Origin: Desulfobulbaceae bacterium
Lineage (GTDB): Bacteria > Desulfobacterota > Desulfobulbia > Desulfobulbales > SURF-16
NCBI GenBank assembly: GCA_020444175.1
Contig: JAHLLM010000007.1
Location: 1 to 64,000, forward strand
DNA: 64,000 bases
Reading direction: 5' to 3'
The notes under the pieces are model-generated. The model was not told the DNA's origin. It searched no databases and worked only from the letters and a program-made list of their open reading frames with translations. Below, one piece after another: positions 17,896 through 28,200 of the stretch (positions are counted from its first letter, which is position 1; each line of letters begins with the position of its first letter). The translations under genes and the position numbers were made by a program.

Positions 17896-18939
17896 TCAGA
17901 TAATATTATTTGATTTCAAAAACTCTAAAAGCTCGCCTTTGCTCAGTGCCGGCTCATGGGAAGAGTTGTATGGCTTTGCAATTTTATCCGTTACTATTTC
18001 CGGATAATCATAATTTATGTTGCCGTAAACTCCCCTGAAAGCGGGAAGCACAGCAAAGTATTCGGGAAGCTCAAGCGAGCGTCCCATCTCTTCGTGACTC
18101 ATCAGCTCCTCGTAGAGCTTCTCGCCGGGTTTTGAACCTATTTCAACAATTTCAATGTCAGCCGGATCATATCCATGTTGTGCCGCCAGCTGCTCTATCA
18201 TTACTTCAGCCAGGTCACTGATGCGGGCTACCGGCATTTTGGTGATAAAGACATCCCCTCCCCTGGCCAGAGGAACGGAGTCGATAACAAGCCGCACCGC
18301 CTGCTCAACACTCATGACAAAGCGGGTCATATCCGGGTGGGTCAGGGTAACAGGCCCGCCTCTGCTTATCTGCTGCTTGAAAATCTCCACCACTGAACCG
18401 TTTGACCCTAAGACGTTTCCAAAACGAGTGGAGGCAAATACCGGTTCAGAGCCCTGGAAATTCAAATTTGCAGCGCTCATCAGCCTTTCTCCCATCAACT
18501 TCGAGGTGCCCATGACATTGGTTGGATTTACCGCTTTATCAGAACTTGTAAAAATGACTTTGCCAACTTTGTTTTCACAGGCTGCATAGATGATGTTCTG
18601 CACACCATTGATGTTTGTCTGAACTGCCTCAAAAGGAGAACGCTCGCAGAGAATGACGTGCTTGAACGCCGCAGCGTGGAAAACGACATCTACCCCCCTC
18701 ATTTTCCGGCACAGTTTGTCCCGGTCCCGGATATCAGCAAGAAAGAACCTGGCTCTTTCGTCACCCCAGAACCGCTGTTCCAGAAAAAAAAGACCGCTCT
18801 CGTTATTGTCAAGCCCGATGAGAGCTTGCGGCTCATAATCATTTTCAAGGATTGTTTTGACCAACTGTGAGCCCACCGTGCCACAGGCACCGGTAATCAA
18901 AATACGTTTCCCTTTTAAAAAATTTTTCCCATTTTCCAT
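17896..18939 (-). CDS. UDP-sugar 4,6-dehydratase (PseB/LegB/CapD type)
   Basis: The 347-residue SDR protein begins KRILITGACGTVGSQLVKTI (Rossmann motif). It contains AAFKHVILCERSPFEAVQTN, a TSSDKAVNPTNVMGTSK stretch with the catalytic residues, and RFGNVLGSNGSVV, as in the polysaccharide biosynthesis family of UDP-GlcNAc 4,6-dehydratases. These carry out the first step to diacetamido-trideoxy sugars, including pseudaminate and legionaminate precursors. It is the first gene of the surface-sugar operon. No PseC/LegC aminotransferase is visible in the window, so its pathway partner is either elsewhere or different. Confidence 0.83.
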   Translation of the reverse strand: MENGKNFLKGKRILITGACGTVGSQLVKTILENDYEPQALIGLDNNESGLFFLEQRFWGDERARFFLADIRDRDKLCRKMRGVDVVFHAAAFKHVILCERSPFEAVQTNINGVQNIIYAACENKVGKVIFTSSDKAVNPTNVMGTSKLMGERLMSAANLNFQGSEPVFASTRFGNVLGSNGSVVEIFKQQISRGGPVTLTHPDMTRFVMSVEQAVRLVIDSVPLARGGDVFITKMPVARISDLAEVMIEQLAAQHGYDPADIEIVEIGSKPGEKLYEELMSHEEMGRSLELPEYFAVLPAFRGVYGNINYDYPEIVTDKIAKPYNSSHEPALSKGELLEFLKSNNII

Positions 18940-19141
18940 TTTCTACCTACATATTCCTCACCCACTAAAGTGGACTAAAATATCAAAATTTTCAGGACTC
19001 TTTTCAGTACCCCCTTGAGGGGTATAAGTCCCTTAACAGCAGAGGCAACTTGTTTATTTTAAATATTTTTTTTGAATTTCTTCCCCAAATAACACGAAAA
19101 TAAATCCTGAGGGACTAAAACTAATTCAAAATTATAAAATA

Positions 19142-19298
19142 TGCGTATATACAATTTTCAGTAAAAAATTGTTATTTCCCATGTAGCCAAGCTTTCAATA
19201 CCGGATTCCCGCCTTCGCGGGAATGACACACAAAATATACCGTCACTCCCGCGAAGGCGGGAATCCAGAGATTGATAACTGAAAATTGTTTATAGGCA
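19142..19298. mobile_element. MITE-like element, family C, copy 1 (157 bp)
   Basis: A 21-bp terminal inverted repeat (19142-19162 and 19278-19298) pairs with two mismatches. AT-rich flanks aattataaaata (19130-19141) and aattataaata (19299-19309) resemble a target duplication. Inside are two opposed cattcccgcnnnngcgggaat-type arms. A second, more divergent copy lies at 45522-45685. It fills most of the 393-bp gap between the waaL-like and dehydratase genes. The remaining part (18940-19141) is AT-rich and probably holds the promoter of the dehydratase-led operon, but I see no clear boxes. Confidence 0.8.
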
Positions 19299-19332
19299 AA
19301 TTATAAATAAAATCATGGGAACGATGCGTTAT

Positions 19333-20592
19333 TCAGTGCAATAAAACGGCATCGTTGTCTTCCATGGTGCGTAAAACAGTTATAAAGGCTATCGGTAACC
19401 AGAAAACAAACCAGAATTCGGAGACATCGGCAAGTGGATATTTACCATTTGTCAGCAAACAGAGACACCCATAAAAAAGCAAAATTCCCCAAAGCTGTAT
19501 CTGTTTGTTCTTTTTAAGTGATATTTTCAAGGCGTAAATCAAGTAGGATGCCATAACGAAAACTCCGGCAATACCACAATAGCGATAAATATCAATCAGA
19601 AAATTGTGGCTGTGATCATAGACAAAACCTGACGCTACAACAAACTTCGTATCCGGCTTTAAGCCCTGTCCTAAAAAATAATGGTCTCCTGTCTCCTGAA
19701 ACACCGCCTGCCAGACTTCCAGACGAAGGGATAAGCCTCTTTCCCATAATTTTTCACCGAGTCCCTGCATGGCAATGACAAAGGAGTCCACGCCTGTAGC
19801 CAGAAGAAGGCCCACGAATGCTGCGGCAAAAGTGATCCCGACAAAGAGAAGAACCTTTTTTTGAAGGAGCAGCCTGTCGTAGTTAAAAGAAAAGAGAACC
19901 AGCACACTCACCATCAGGGCAAGCAAAGGGCCTCGGCTATAAGTGATAATCATCAAAAGCAGCTGTGGGAAAATGATCAGGATTGGCACAAGTGATGCCC
20001 AGGTCTTTTCAAGCTTTTTCTCGTTTAGAAATATCCACAGACTAAAAAGCGAAGCAGCTCCCCATATCCATCCTATCCTGATTGAATTGTTAAACTGCCC
20101 CAAAGTGACAAATGAGCCTTTGAGCGGCATCAATCTCACCCCGGATAAAAAACCATAGTCCGTATTGTAGCGCCATAAGGCAAGCAAGGCGACAAAGGTG
20201 GACAACGTCACTGTCAGATAGGGAATGATGTAAACAACCCGGGGCTGCCTGCGCACAATGAGATAGACGGAGATAAGCAGGGTTAAAATAGTGAAAGCCC
20301 GGCGTAAAGCATACAGGAGCAGAGGAATGCCAAAATTTTCCGTCCAGAAAACAGGCAAACAGAGAACAATGAGAACCAGGGCGCCTGCCATGAAAAAACC
20401 GTCGTTGTACAAAGTTGTTACAATACTTTTTGCTGAAAAACAAAGTGTCAAAACAAGGGGAATAATAATAAAATAGAGGTAATTCTGACTCAAAGAGCCG
20501 GGTTTAGAGGACAGAAAGAAACTCGCGACAAAGAACAAAAGACCGGCGGGGAGAAGAAAAAACAGATATTTTTCTATTTTGCCACACTTCAT
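19333..20592 (-). CDS. O-antigen ligase family (WaaL-like) membrane protein
   Basis: This 419-residue protein has about eleven hydrophobic segments and a large periplasmic loop containing SLRLEVWQAVFQETGDHYFLGQG (broken here at 20 residues in the real motif: RLEVWQAVF and FLGQGLKPD) and then YDHSHNFLIDI. This is the O-antigen ligase/polymerase (Wzy_C) pattern. It would join lipid-linked glycan to lipid A core in the periplasm. The start at 20592 is preceded by GGAGAGGT. It lies between msbA and the surface-sugar operon, consistent with final assembly of the glycan. A polymerase role is the main alternative. Confidence 0.8.
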   Translation of the reverse strand: MKCGKIEKYLFFLLPAGLLFFVASFFLSSKPGSLSQNYLYFIIIPLVLTLCFSAKSIVTTLYNDGFFMAGALVLIVLCLPVFWTENFGIPLLLYALRRAFTILTLLISVYLIVRRQPRVVYIIPYLTVTLSTFVALLALWRYNTDYGFLSGVRLMPLKGSFVTLGQFNNSIRIGWIWGAASLFSLWIFLNEKKLEKTWASLVPILIIFPQLLLMIITYSRGPLLALMVSVLVLFSFNYDRLLLQKKVLLFVGITFAAAFVGLLLATGVDSFVIAMQGLGEKLWERGLSLRLEVWQAVFQETGDHYFLGQGLKPDTKFVVASGFVYDHSHNFLIDIYRYCGIAGVFVMASYLIYALKISLKKNKQIQLWGILLFYGCLCLLTNGKYPLADVSEFWFVFWLPIAFITVLRTMEDNDAVLLH

Positions 20593-20661
20593 ACCTCTCC
20601 TTCTCCCTGACAAAACAAGGATACAGGCAAAAGAGATTGGTTCAGTGTTACAAAAAGGCCG

Positions 20662-22407
20662 TTAATCAACACGGTTTTCATTGCCGAACTGCATTGTATA
20701 AAGCTTCTGATATTCACCTCCAAGGGCTAAAAGCTCTTCATGTGAACCTTTTTCAACTATTTTACCCTGCTTTAAAACGATGATGCGATCAGCATATTTT
20801 ATTGTTGATAAACGATGGGCAATGACGAATGTTGTTCGGTTTTTCATCAGGTTGTCCAAGGCCTTTTGCACTTCCAATTCAGACTCAGTATCGAGAGAAG
20901 ACGTTGCCTCGTCGAGAATAAGGATAGGGGAATTTTTTAAAATGGCACGGGCAATTGAAATTCTCTGCCGTTGGCCACCGGAAAGCCTGGCCCCGGATTC
21001 ACCAATAATGGTGTCAAATCCTTCGGGAAGCTCGTTTATGAATTTAAGAGCATGGGCGGAACGGGCAGCATCTCGTATTTCATCGTCGGAACAGTCACGG
21101 CTGCCGTAGGAGATGTTCCTTTTGACTGAATCATTAAAAAGTATGGTTTCCTGGGTAACGACACTTATCCGGCTGCGCAGAGAGCTCAAACTCATATCCC
21201 TGACATCCATCCCGTTAATGCAGATCTGCCCTGAAGTGACATCGAAAAACCGCGGAATCAAATTGACCATTGTTGTTTTTCCGCTGCCGCTGGTACCGAC
21301 AATGGCCAAAACCTGACCTGATTTCACCTGTAAATCAAGATCACTCAGAATCTTCCCACTGTTATCGTAAGAAAACCCAACATTTTCAAATTCCACCATT
21401 TTAATTTCAGGTGAAAGCTCCTTGGCATCAGGAGGATCGACAATCATAGGTTTCTGATCAAGGAACTCAAAAATACGCCCAGAGGCGGCAAGGCCTTTCT
21501 GCAGGGCATTATTTACTTTGCTTACCTGTTTTATGGGGTCGTAGATCATAATAAGGGCAGCCAGGAAGGAAAAGAATGTTCCAGGAGTCGAGACTCCGGA
21601 AATTACCTGCTTGCCACCGTAAAAAATAATCAGGGCAATTCCGAATCCCCCCAGCAGTTCCATCAGTGGGTGTGCAAGGCTTCTTACCTTCACGTCCCGG
21701 ATCACGGTTTTAAAAAGCTTATCTATGGATTTTGTAAAACGTTCTATTTCGATCCTTTCCATGCAAAATGCTTTGACAATACGGTTTCCGGCAATGGACT
21801 CATGCAGAATAGTGGAGACAACCCCTCTGATTTTCTGTGATTTTATACTCAGCCTGCGGTATTTACGACCAAAGGAAACAATCGGAAAAAAAGCAAGGGG
21901 CAGGAAGATGAGCGACATAAGAGCAAGCTTCCAGTCCTGATAAAAAATGACCCCGATGAGCCCCACCACCTGGAACATGTCTTTCAATACGCCGACAAGG
22001 GCTTTAGAGATGGCATTCTGGATCAGGGCCACATCGTTCATGACTCTGGAGATTAATTCTCCTGTGGATGTTTTATGAAAAAATGAAAGCTGCATTGACT
22101 GGATATGAGAAAAAAGATTTATTCGTATATTCTTTACAACGCTCTGACCGACATAATCCATTAAAAATGCATAGCCGTAATAGAAAATACCCTTGACAAG
22201 AAAAAGAGCTATCAGCGCAATGGGAAGCATTGACAGCATGAATTCATTCTTGTTAAAAAAGATTTCATCAAGCAGAGGTTTGACCATATATGCCTGCAGG
22301 GCACTCAGGCCGGCAACAAACACCATACAAAGCATGGCAACGATGAGTTTGAAGCGATAGGGTTTTACTTCATTAAGTAGAAGTGATAACAATCTCTGGT
22401 TTCGCAT
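20662..22407 (-). CDS. msbA: Lipid A export ABC transporter MsbA
   Basis: This 581-residue half transporter has six N-terminal membrane helices (ABC type-1 exporter domain, about 1-320). A nucleotide-binding domain follows with Walker A GTSGSGKTT, signature RLSGGQRQRISIARA, Walker B LILDEATSS and the switch histidine in FVIAHRLST. Length and motifs fit MsbA, which flips lipid A core across the inner membrane. The start at 22407 gives the usual family length. A TTG at 22458 would add 17 residues. No good ribosome-binding site is seen for either. Its location at the head of an LPS locus supports the call. Confidence 0.85.
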   Translation of the reverse strand: MRNQRLLSLLLNEVKPYRFKLIVAMLCMVFVAGLSALQAYMVKPLLDEIFFNKNEFMLSMLPIALIALFLVKGIFYYGYAFLMDYVGQSVVKNIRINLFSHIQSMQLSFFHKTSTGELISRVMNDVALIQNAISKALVGVLKDMFQVVGLIGVIFYQDWKLALMSLIFLPLAFFPIVSFGRKYRRLSIKSQKIRGVVSTILHESIAGNRIVKAFCMERIEIERFTKSIDKLFKTVIRDVKVRSLAHPLMELLGGFGIALIIFYGGKQVISGVSTPGTFFSFLAALIMIYDPIKQVSKVNNALQKGLAASGRIFEFLDQKPMIVDPPDAKELSPEIKMVEFENVGFSYDNSGKILSDLDLQVKSGQVLAIVGTSGSGKTTMVNLIPRFFDVTSGQICINGMDVRDMSLSSLRSRISVVTQETILFNDSVKRNISYGSRDCSDDEIRDAARSAHALKFINELPEGFDTIIGESGARLSGGQRQRISIARAILKNSPILILDEATSSLDTESELEVQKALDNLMKNRTTFVIAHRLSTIKYADRIIVLKQGKIVEKGSHEELLALGGEYQKLYTMQFGNENRVD

Positions 22408-22466
22408 AAATTTATATATAAAATAGTATTGGACCCATTTCGGCTCCAATCGTGTCAAAATAAATG

Positions 22467-22575
22467 GTAACTATTCAGCTGCACCCCATCTTTGAACGAT
22501 CTGTCCTGCTCACATAGAGGGGCTATAGCTTCGCAGGCCTGCTTGTCCAAATCTGAGGCACATCTGAATAGTTAC
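22467..22575. repeat. Short inverted-repeat element, family E (109 bp)
   Basis: A perfect 12-bp inverted repeat gtaactattcag (22467-22478) and ctgaatagttac (22564-22575) bounds 109 bp without coding capacity. A GGCTC-AATTC-GAGCC hairpin follows at 22589-22603, with another ctgaatag fragment at 22609. No clear target duplication is seen and no second full copy occurs in the window. The rest of the 432-bp msbA/GT4 divergent gap (22408-22839) should hold two promoters, but I could not pick out convincing boxes. Confidence 0.6.
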
Positions 22576-22839
22576 GGCCTGAAGTTGAGGCTCAATTCGA
22601 GCCTTCGCTGAATAGATACAATAAATGTAACTCGATGAGTTTCAGGGAAGACTTATAAAAATAAAACAATGACTTTTTCGCTCTATTTTGTCACTGTATT
22701 AATGTCAAATCTCTTTAAAAAATTTAAAGAGCAGAATATATGCTAGTTAATTCAAAAAGGCAACCTGTCAACTCTTAGACATATAAACTCTCTTTCAACA
22801 ATTTAATCCCCCGTACCACGTGACTATCTTTTCAATGAC

Positions 22840-23961
22840 ATGACCCCGGCAAAAGCACTCCTGCAAATTCGATACGGATATCCGGGGTTGATGACCACCT
22901 GCGATGAATACCTGCACTCCTTTGACAAGTGTGAATACAGGAAAATTGTTGTCTTTTTATGCGGAAAGGAAAACGAAGCAATACGTTCCTCAATCGAAGC
23001 AGACAAGGTCATTTTCCTGCAACTTGAGAAAAAACAGCTGCGCGGCTTATCCATTTCTGCAGTGAAACAGCTTCTTTATTTATGCCGCTCCGAAAAAGTG
23101 GATATTGTCCTGGCCCATCGCTACAAGTCTCTGAAAATTATCGTGTTAACAAGTATTTTTTATGACTTTAAAATTATTATGGGGATTGTGCACCGCTTCG
23201 GGCAATTCAAAACCCTGGCACGCAGAATAACAGGCAAGACGTTTATTCAAAGGGGGATAAAACTTGTTGCGGTTTCCGAGGCCTTAAAAAAAGACATATT
23301 GGATTCAGGCATCAACGCTTCGCCGGATGACGTTCTGGCTTTGGCAAATTGTGTAGATATCGAAACAATGGAAAAAGATCTCCTTTCCCGGGAGAAATCA
23401 CGTGATCAACTGCATCTTGCAAAAGACCTGTTTGTTGTAGGCACGATTGCCCGTTTGTCCGAAGCCAAGGATTACCCCACCCTGCTGCGATCATTTGCAG
23501 CAGTCAAAAAACAGATCAACAAAAGTGTCCTGGTCATAGTGGGAGAGGGGCATCTTCGATCTGAGCTCAAAAGAGAGGTTGAGCAACTTCAAATTGCCGA
23601 TAGTGTTATCTTTACAGGCAGAATAAACAATGCCTGGAGGATAATTCCCGCCTTTGATGTCTTTGTCTTATCATCACAGTACGAACCATTCGGCAGGGTT
23701 CTTCTGGAGGCCATGCTCGCCAAAGTACCTATTGTGTCCACTGATTCAGGAGGCACCCGCGAGGTCCTTGGCGATTATCCTTTGCAGCCACCGGGAGGAG
23801 TTACGCAAATTTCCCGGGCCGTTATCGATATGCATTCAATGACCAGCACCGAAAAGGAACAACTCACAGACAATTTATATGACAGGCTTCAGAAATATTT
23901 CAGTCGATCCTATTTCAAAGAAAAACTCCTCATGTTCATTCAATCGCTTAACAACTTTTAA
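22840..23961 (+). CDS. GT4 family glycosyltransferase
   Basis: This 373-residue GT-B protein has a C-terminal GT4 domain with VGTIARLSEAKDYPTLLRSF (about 205-224), VIVGEGHLR, and the donor-binding acidic motif YEPFGRVLLEAML, then STDSGGTREVL. The N-terminal acceptor domain has MTTCDEYL and AVSEALKKDIL. It would transfer a sugar from a nucleotide donor in the cytoplasm. It is the only glycosyltransferase on the plus strand beside msbA and is transcribed divergently from it. Acceptor and donor are not predictable. Confidence 0.83.
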   Translation: MTPAKALLQIRYGYPGLMTTCDEYLHSFDKCEYRKIVVFLCGKENEAIRSSIEADKVIFLQLEKKQLRGLSISAVKQLLYLCRSEKVDIVLAHRYKSLKIIVLTSIFYDFKIIMGIVHRFGQFKTLARRITGKTFIQRGIKLVAVSEALKKDILDSGINASPDDVLALANCVDIETMEKDLLSREKSRDQLHLAKDLFVVGTIARLSEAKDYPTLLRSFAAVKKQINKSVLVIVGEGHLRSELKREVEQLQIADSVIFTGRINNAWRIIPAFDVFVLSSQYEPFGRVLLEAMLAKVPIVSTDSGGTREVLGDYPLQPPGGVTQISRAVIDMHSMTSTEKEQLTDNLYDRLQKYFSRSYFKEKLLMFIQSLNNF

Positions 23962-24179
23962 GCCGCATTGAAAATTGTGCTCACGAAACACCGTCCCCAG
24001 GCATTTTCAAAGCTTGGATATTCGCTCTTGCTAACCTCGTTAAATTCTGCTTTATTTACCTCCTGAACATACTCAAGAATTGCTCAGGCTTTTGCAGCTT
24101 TCAGAAGATTGTACATGTATGGCCAACACTTCTTTACAAAATAAATATATGCGGGAATTTACTGCGATATGGAAACAAA

Positions 24180-24347
24180 ATGATAAAAAAAGAACTCCTC
24201 GAAATTCTTGCCTGTCCGAAATGCAAGGGTCCGGTCAAATTGAACGAAAAACAGGACGGATTGATCTGTGAAACATGCAGGCTCGTGTATGAAATTAAGG
24301 ATGATATTCCCATTATGCTTATTGATGAGGCCAAACCCCTTAACTAG
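24180..24347 (+). CDS. Trm112/YcaR-like small zinc-ribbon protein
   Basis: This 55-residue protein begins MIKKELLEILACPKCKGPV, has a second pair CETC (C30, C33), and ends with the usual YEIKDDIPIMLIDEA segment. Four cysteines (C12, C15, C30, C33) can bind one zinc. It belongs to the Trm112-like family, whose bacterial member YcaR lies near lpxK/kdsB in enterobacteria. The bacterial function is not well defined. It is 59 bp upstream of the isomerase-like gene in the same direction. The preceding 218 bases (23962-24179) hold nothing I recognise. Confidence 0.85.
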   Translation: MIKKELLEILACPKCKGPVKLNEKQDGLICETCRLVYEIKDDIPIMLIDEAKPLN

Positions 24348-24406
24348 TGCTCGTCTAAAAATAAGCCTTATTTCTTGACATACACTAATCAGAGCCTGGT
24401 AATGAC

Positions 24407-25189
24407 ATGCTTATCACCTCCCACTGTTTTATTAATGCACCGTTTGTGCATCTACGGGATCACATTGAACACTACATAGATCTCGGAATCCAGCCGGAAA
24501 TCGGTCTGGAAGGTGATGTATTGTATGACTTTTCTGATGACGAATTTGCCAAAATAGCAGCAAAACTGCACGACGCGGGGCTCTCCTGCACACTCCACGC
24601 CCCTTTCTTTGAACTTTCAGTGGGGGCGCTGGACAGATACATTCGGGACGCAAGTCGTAAAAAACTACGCAGGGCATTCCAGCTTATCGCTGTTTTCAAG
24701 CCGAAATCCATTGTCTGTCACCTCGGCTTTGAGGAAAACAAACATGGCTATAAAGAGGAAGAGTGGTTTCAGCACTCTATTGAGGCATGGCGGGAGTTCC
24801 TCGAAATTGCCGAAAACCACCACACTCCTCTCATGCTTGAAAATACGTACGAAAAAACACCTGCCCAGCATCAGCGGATACTCAAGACCCTGAATTCCCC
24901 CATGGCTCGATTCTGCCTGGATGTCGGCCATGTGCTTGCCTTTGCCAAAAATTCATGGCAGGACTGGCTTCCCGCACTTGAACCCTGGCTTGGCCAGCTT
25001 CATCTGCACGACAATAAGGGAGGAAAGGATCTGCATCTTGCCCTGGGCAAGGGTATTTTTCCATTTCAGGAATTGTTTGACTATCTGAAGGCACAGGAAC
25101 TTACGCCGCTCATTACTCTGGAACCACATCAAGAAAACGGTGTTTCCGACAGCCTGAATGCTCTTGAACGTTTTTGTTTTTTCAGATAA
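24407..25189 (+). CDS. Sugar phosphate isomerase/epimerase-like TIM-barrel protein
   Basis: This 260-residue protein fits the AP endonuclease 2/xylose isomerase-like TIM barrel family. It has TLHAPFFEL (about 62-70), an SIVCHLGF strand end, LMLENTYEKTP with a likely metal-binding glutamate, and CLDVGHVLAF. LHLHDNKGGKDLHLALGKG and TLEPH follow near the C-terminus. These His/Glu/Asp sites form the usual metal centre. It is soluble and its substrate is unknown. It lies upstream of dnaE with 92 bp between. Confidence 0.78.
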   Translation: MLITSHCFINAPFVHLRDHIEHYIDLGIQPEIGLEGDVLYDFSDDEFAKIAAKLHDAGLSCTLHAPFFELSVGALDRYIRDASRKKLRRAFQLIAVFKPKSIVCHLGFEENKHGYKEEEWFQHSIEAWREFLEIAENHHTPLMLENTYEKTPAQHQRILKTLNSPMARFCLDVGHVLAFAKNSWQDWLPALEPWLGQLHLHDNKGGKDLHLALGKGIFPFQELFDYLKAQELTPLITLEPHQENGVSDSLNALERFCFFR

Positions 25190-25281
25190 TTTCTTGCCCG
25201 GCATGCTGTAAATTTTCTGTATCTGCTTTTTTTGTTTTTCCTTCAACAATTCATTATAGACCCAAAAACTGACTTAAAAAC

Positions 25282-28200
25282 ATGACTGAACAAACCCCAC
25301 CCCCAGCCAATTTTGTCCATCTCCATGTACATACGCAATACAGTCTGCTGGACGGCGCTATCCGACTCAGTGATCTCCTGGCAAAATGCAAGGAATATGG
25401 CATGGATACCGTGGCCATCACTGATCACGGCTCTATGTTCGGCGCTTTGGAGTTCTACGTCAAAGCTAAAAAGGCGGGTATCAAACCGATCATCGGCTGT
25501 GAATTCTACATTGCCCCCAATTCCCGGTCAGACAAATCAGCTAAAAGTGCGGGAAAAGCCGCTTTTCATATTGTCCTGCTGGCAATGGATATCACCGGCT
25601 ATAAAAATCTGTTAAAACTTGCCTCCATTGCCCAGCTTCAGGGATTTCACTACAAACCCCGCATTGACAAAGAGGTCATGATTGCGCACAGTGAGGGTCT
25701 CATTGCGCTGACAGCCTGCCTGCATGGGGAGATTCCCTATCTTATCGCCAAAGAAAAAAACATGGACCTGGCCAGGAAAAAGGCAAAAGAGCTCCAGAAA
25801 ATTTTCGGCGACAGGCTCTATTTTGAGATGCAGGAAAACGGCATGGAGGAACAGACCATTGTCAACAACGGTCTTAAAGTCCTGTCAAAAGAACTTGGTG
25901 TTCCCCTTGTGGCTACCAACGACTGCCATTATCTGAACAGAGAGGAATCACAGGCCCATGAGCTCCTGCTCTGCATCCAGACCGGCAAAACAATTCTGGA
26001 CGCCAACAGGTTTCAGTTCAGCACTGACCAGCTTTATTTCAAATCTCCGGATGAAATGCGCCATGAATTTTCCCATTGCCCTGAATCTGTTGCAACCTCT
26101 GTTGAAATTGCCAACCGATGCAATCTTGAACTGGAGTTCGGCAATCATTATTTCCCTAAATTTCCTGTACCTGAAGGCGAAACTCTCGATTCCATGTTTG
26201 AAAAAATTGCTCGCGACGGTTTCAAGGATCGACTCGTTGAGATACGAGCCAGGGAAAAAATGACTCCTGAGCTTGAGAAGACCTATCGCGATCGCCTTAA
26301 CATGGAGATCGACGTTATCAAGACAATGGGTTTTCCGGGCTACTTTCTTATTGTTGCCGACTTTATCAGGTGGGCCAAAGAACACGATATTCCGGTCGGA
26401 CCCGGACGCGGCTCGGGTGCAGGAAGCCTTGTTGCCTTTTCCATGCTTATCACCGACATAGACCCCATCCCCTACGGACTCATCTTTGAACGTTTCCTCA
26501 ATGTTGAGCGCCAGTCCATGCCCGACTTTGATGTTGATTTCTGCCAGGAACGCCGGGGAGAGGTCATTAAATACGTCCATGAAAAATACGGTGGTGATGA
26601 TCACGTCACCCAGATCGTCACCTATGGCTCCATGAAGGCCAAAGGTGTTATCAGGGATGTGGGCAGGGCGCTTGCCATGCCTTTTGGCGATGTTGACCGC
26701 ATTGCCAAGCTTATTCCTGATGAGCTGAAAATGACCATTAAAAAGGCTCTTAAGGAAGAACCGCGCTTAAAAGACCTGCACAATCGGGACGAACAGGTCA
26801 AAAAACTCCTTGATATCGCCATGGTACTGGAAGGACTGCAGCGCCATACATCCATACATGCCGCAGGTGTCGTGATTTCGCCGGAGCCCATGGTTGAGTA
26901 TCTGCCGGTCTGCAAGGGACCAAAGGGTGAAGTTCTCACCCAGTATGACATGAAATACACGGAGATGACGGGGCTTATCAAATTCGATTTTCTGGGCCTG
27001 AAGACCCTGACCGTCATTTCCCGGGCCTTGAAGTTGATCAGTGAGGTTCGGGATGAGCCGCTGGACATCAGTAAAATCCCCATGGATGATCCTAAAACCT
27101 ATGATCTTCTGTGCAAGGGAGACGCCCTTGGCGTGTTCCAGCTGGAAAGTTCCGGCATGCGCCAGCTGCTCATGAAGATGAAGCCCGAGGTTTTTTCCGA
27201 TCTCATCGCCCTTGTGGCCCTTTATCGTCCAGGACCGCTGGAAAGCGGCATGGTGGATGATTTTGTCAACACCAAGCACGGCAAGATGGTTGCCACCTAT
27301 CCCCTTCCCCAGCTTGAGCCCATACTCAAAGAGACTTACGGTGTTATTGTCTACCAGGAACAGGTCATGAAGATTGCCAATGTCCTTGCCGGCTATTCCC
27401 TTGGTGATGCCGATAATCTGCGCAGGGCCATGGGCAAGAAAATTCCTGCGGTCATGGAGGAACAACGGGGTAAATTCATGGCTGGGGCGGAAAAGCTGAA
27501 TGTTCCCCTGGATAAAGCCGAGTATATCTTTGACCTGATGGCCAAATTTGCAGGATACGGCTTTAATAAATCCCACAGTGCCGCCTATGCCCTTATTTCA
27601 TACCAGACAGCATATCTGAAGGCCCATTATCCGGCACAATTCATGGCCGCTCTCCTGTCATGCGACGTGAACAACACAGACAAGGTCGTGCGCTACATAA
27701 ACGAGTGCAAGGACCATGGCATTGACGTTCTGCCCCCGGACATTAACGAAAGCAACCAGGATTTCAACGTTATCAACGACTGTGTCCGATTCGGTCTGGC
27801 TGCTGTCAAAAATGTCGGCGGCGCTGCCCTTGATTCCATTATGGAGGAACGTGCCAAAGACGGTCCGTATCAATCCCTTGGCGAATTCTGTTCCCGGGTT
27901 GATTCACGCAAAGTTAACAAAAGGGTCATTGAAAGTCTTATTAAAGCCGGTGCTTTTGATTCAGTGGGTGCGAAACGCTCGCAACTGTTCGCCATTCTTG
28001 ATCAGGCCATGGATCAGGCCCAGGCCTCCCAGCGTGACAAGGAAAGCGGACAGCTCTCTCTCTTTTCAATCATGCCGGAGGAGACCAAAGTAAAATCAAC
28101 CACAATCCCCCTCCCCGACATTGCTGAATGGGACGAAAAAACAAGGCTTGCAGCGGAAAAGGAAACAGTGGGCTTTTACATAACCGGTCACCCCCTTGAT

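Noticed and set aside
25948-27576. Several minus-strand open frames inside dnaE
   Set aside because: They lie opposite conserved DnaE motifs and share no known family. They are by-products of the codon use of dnaE.
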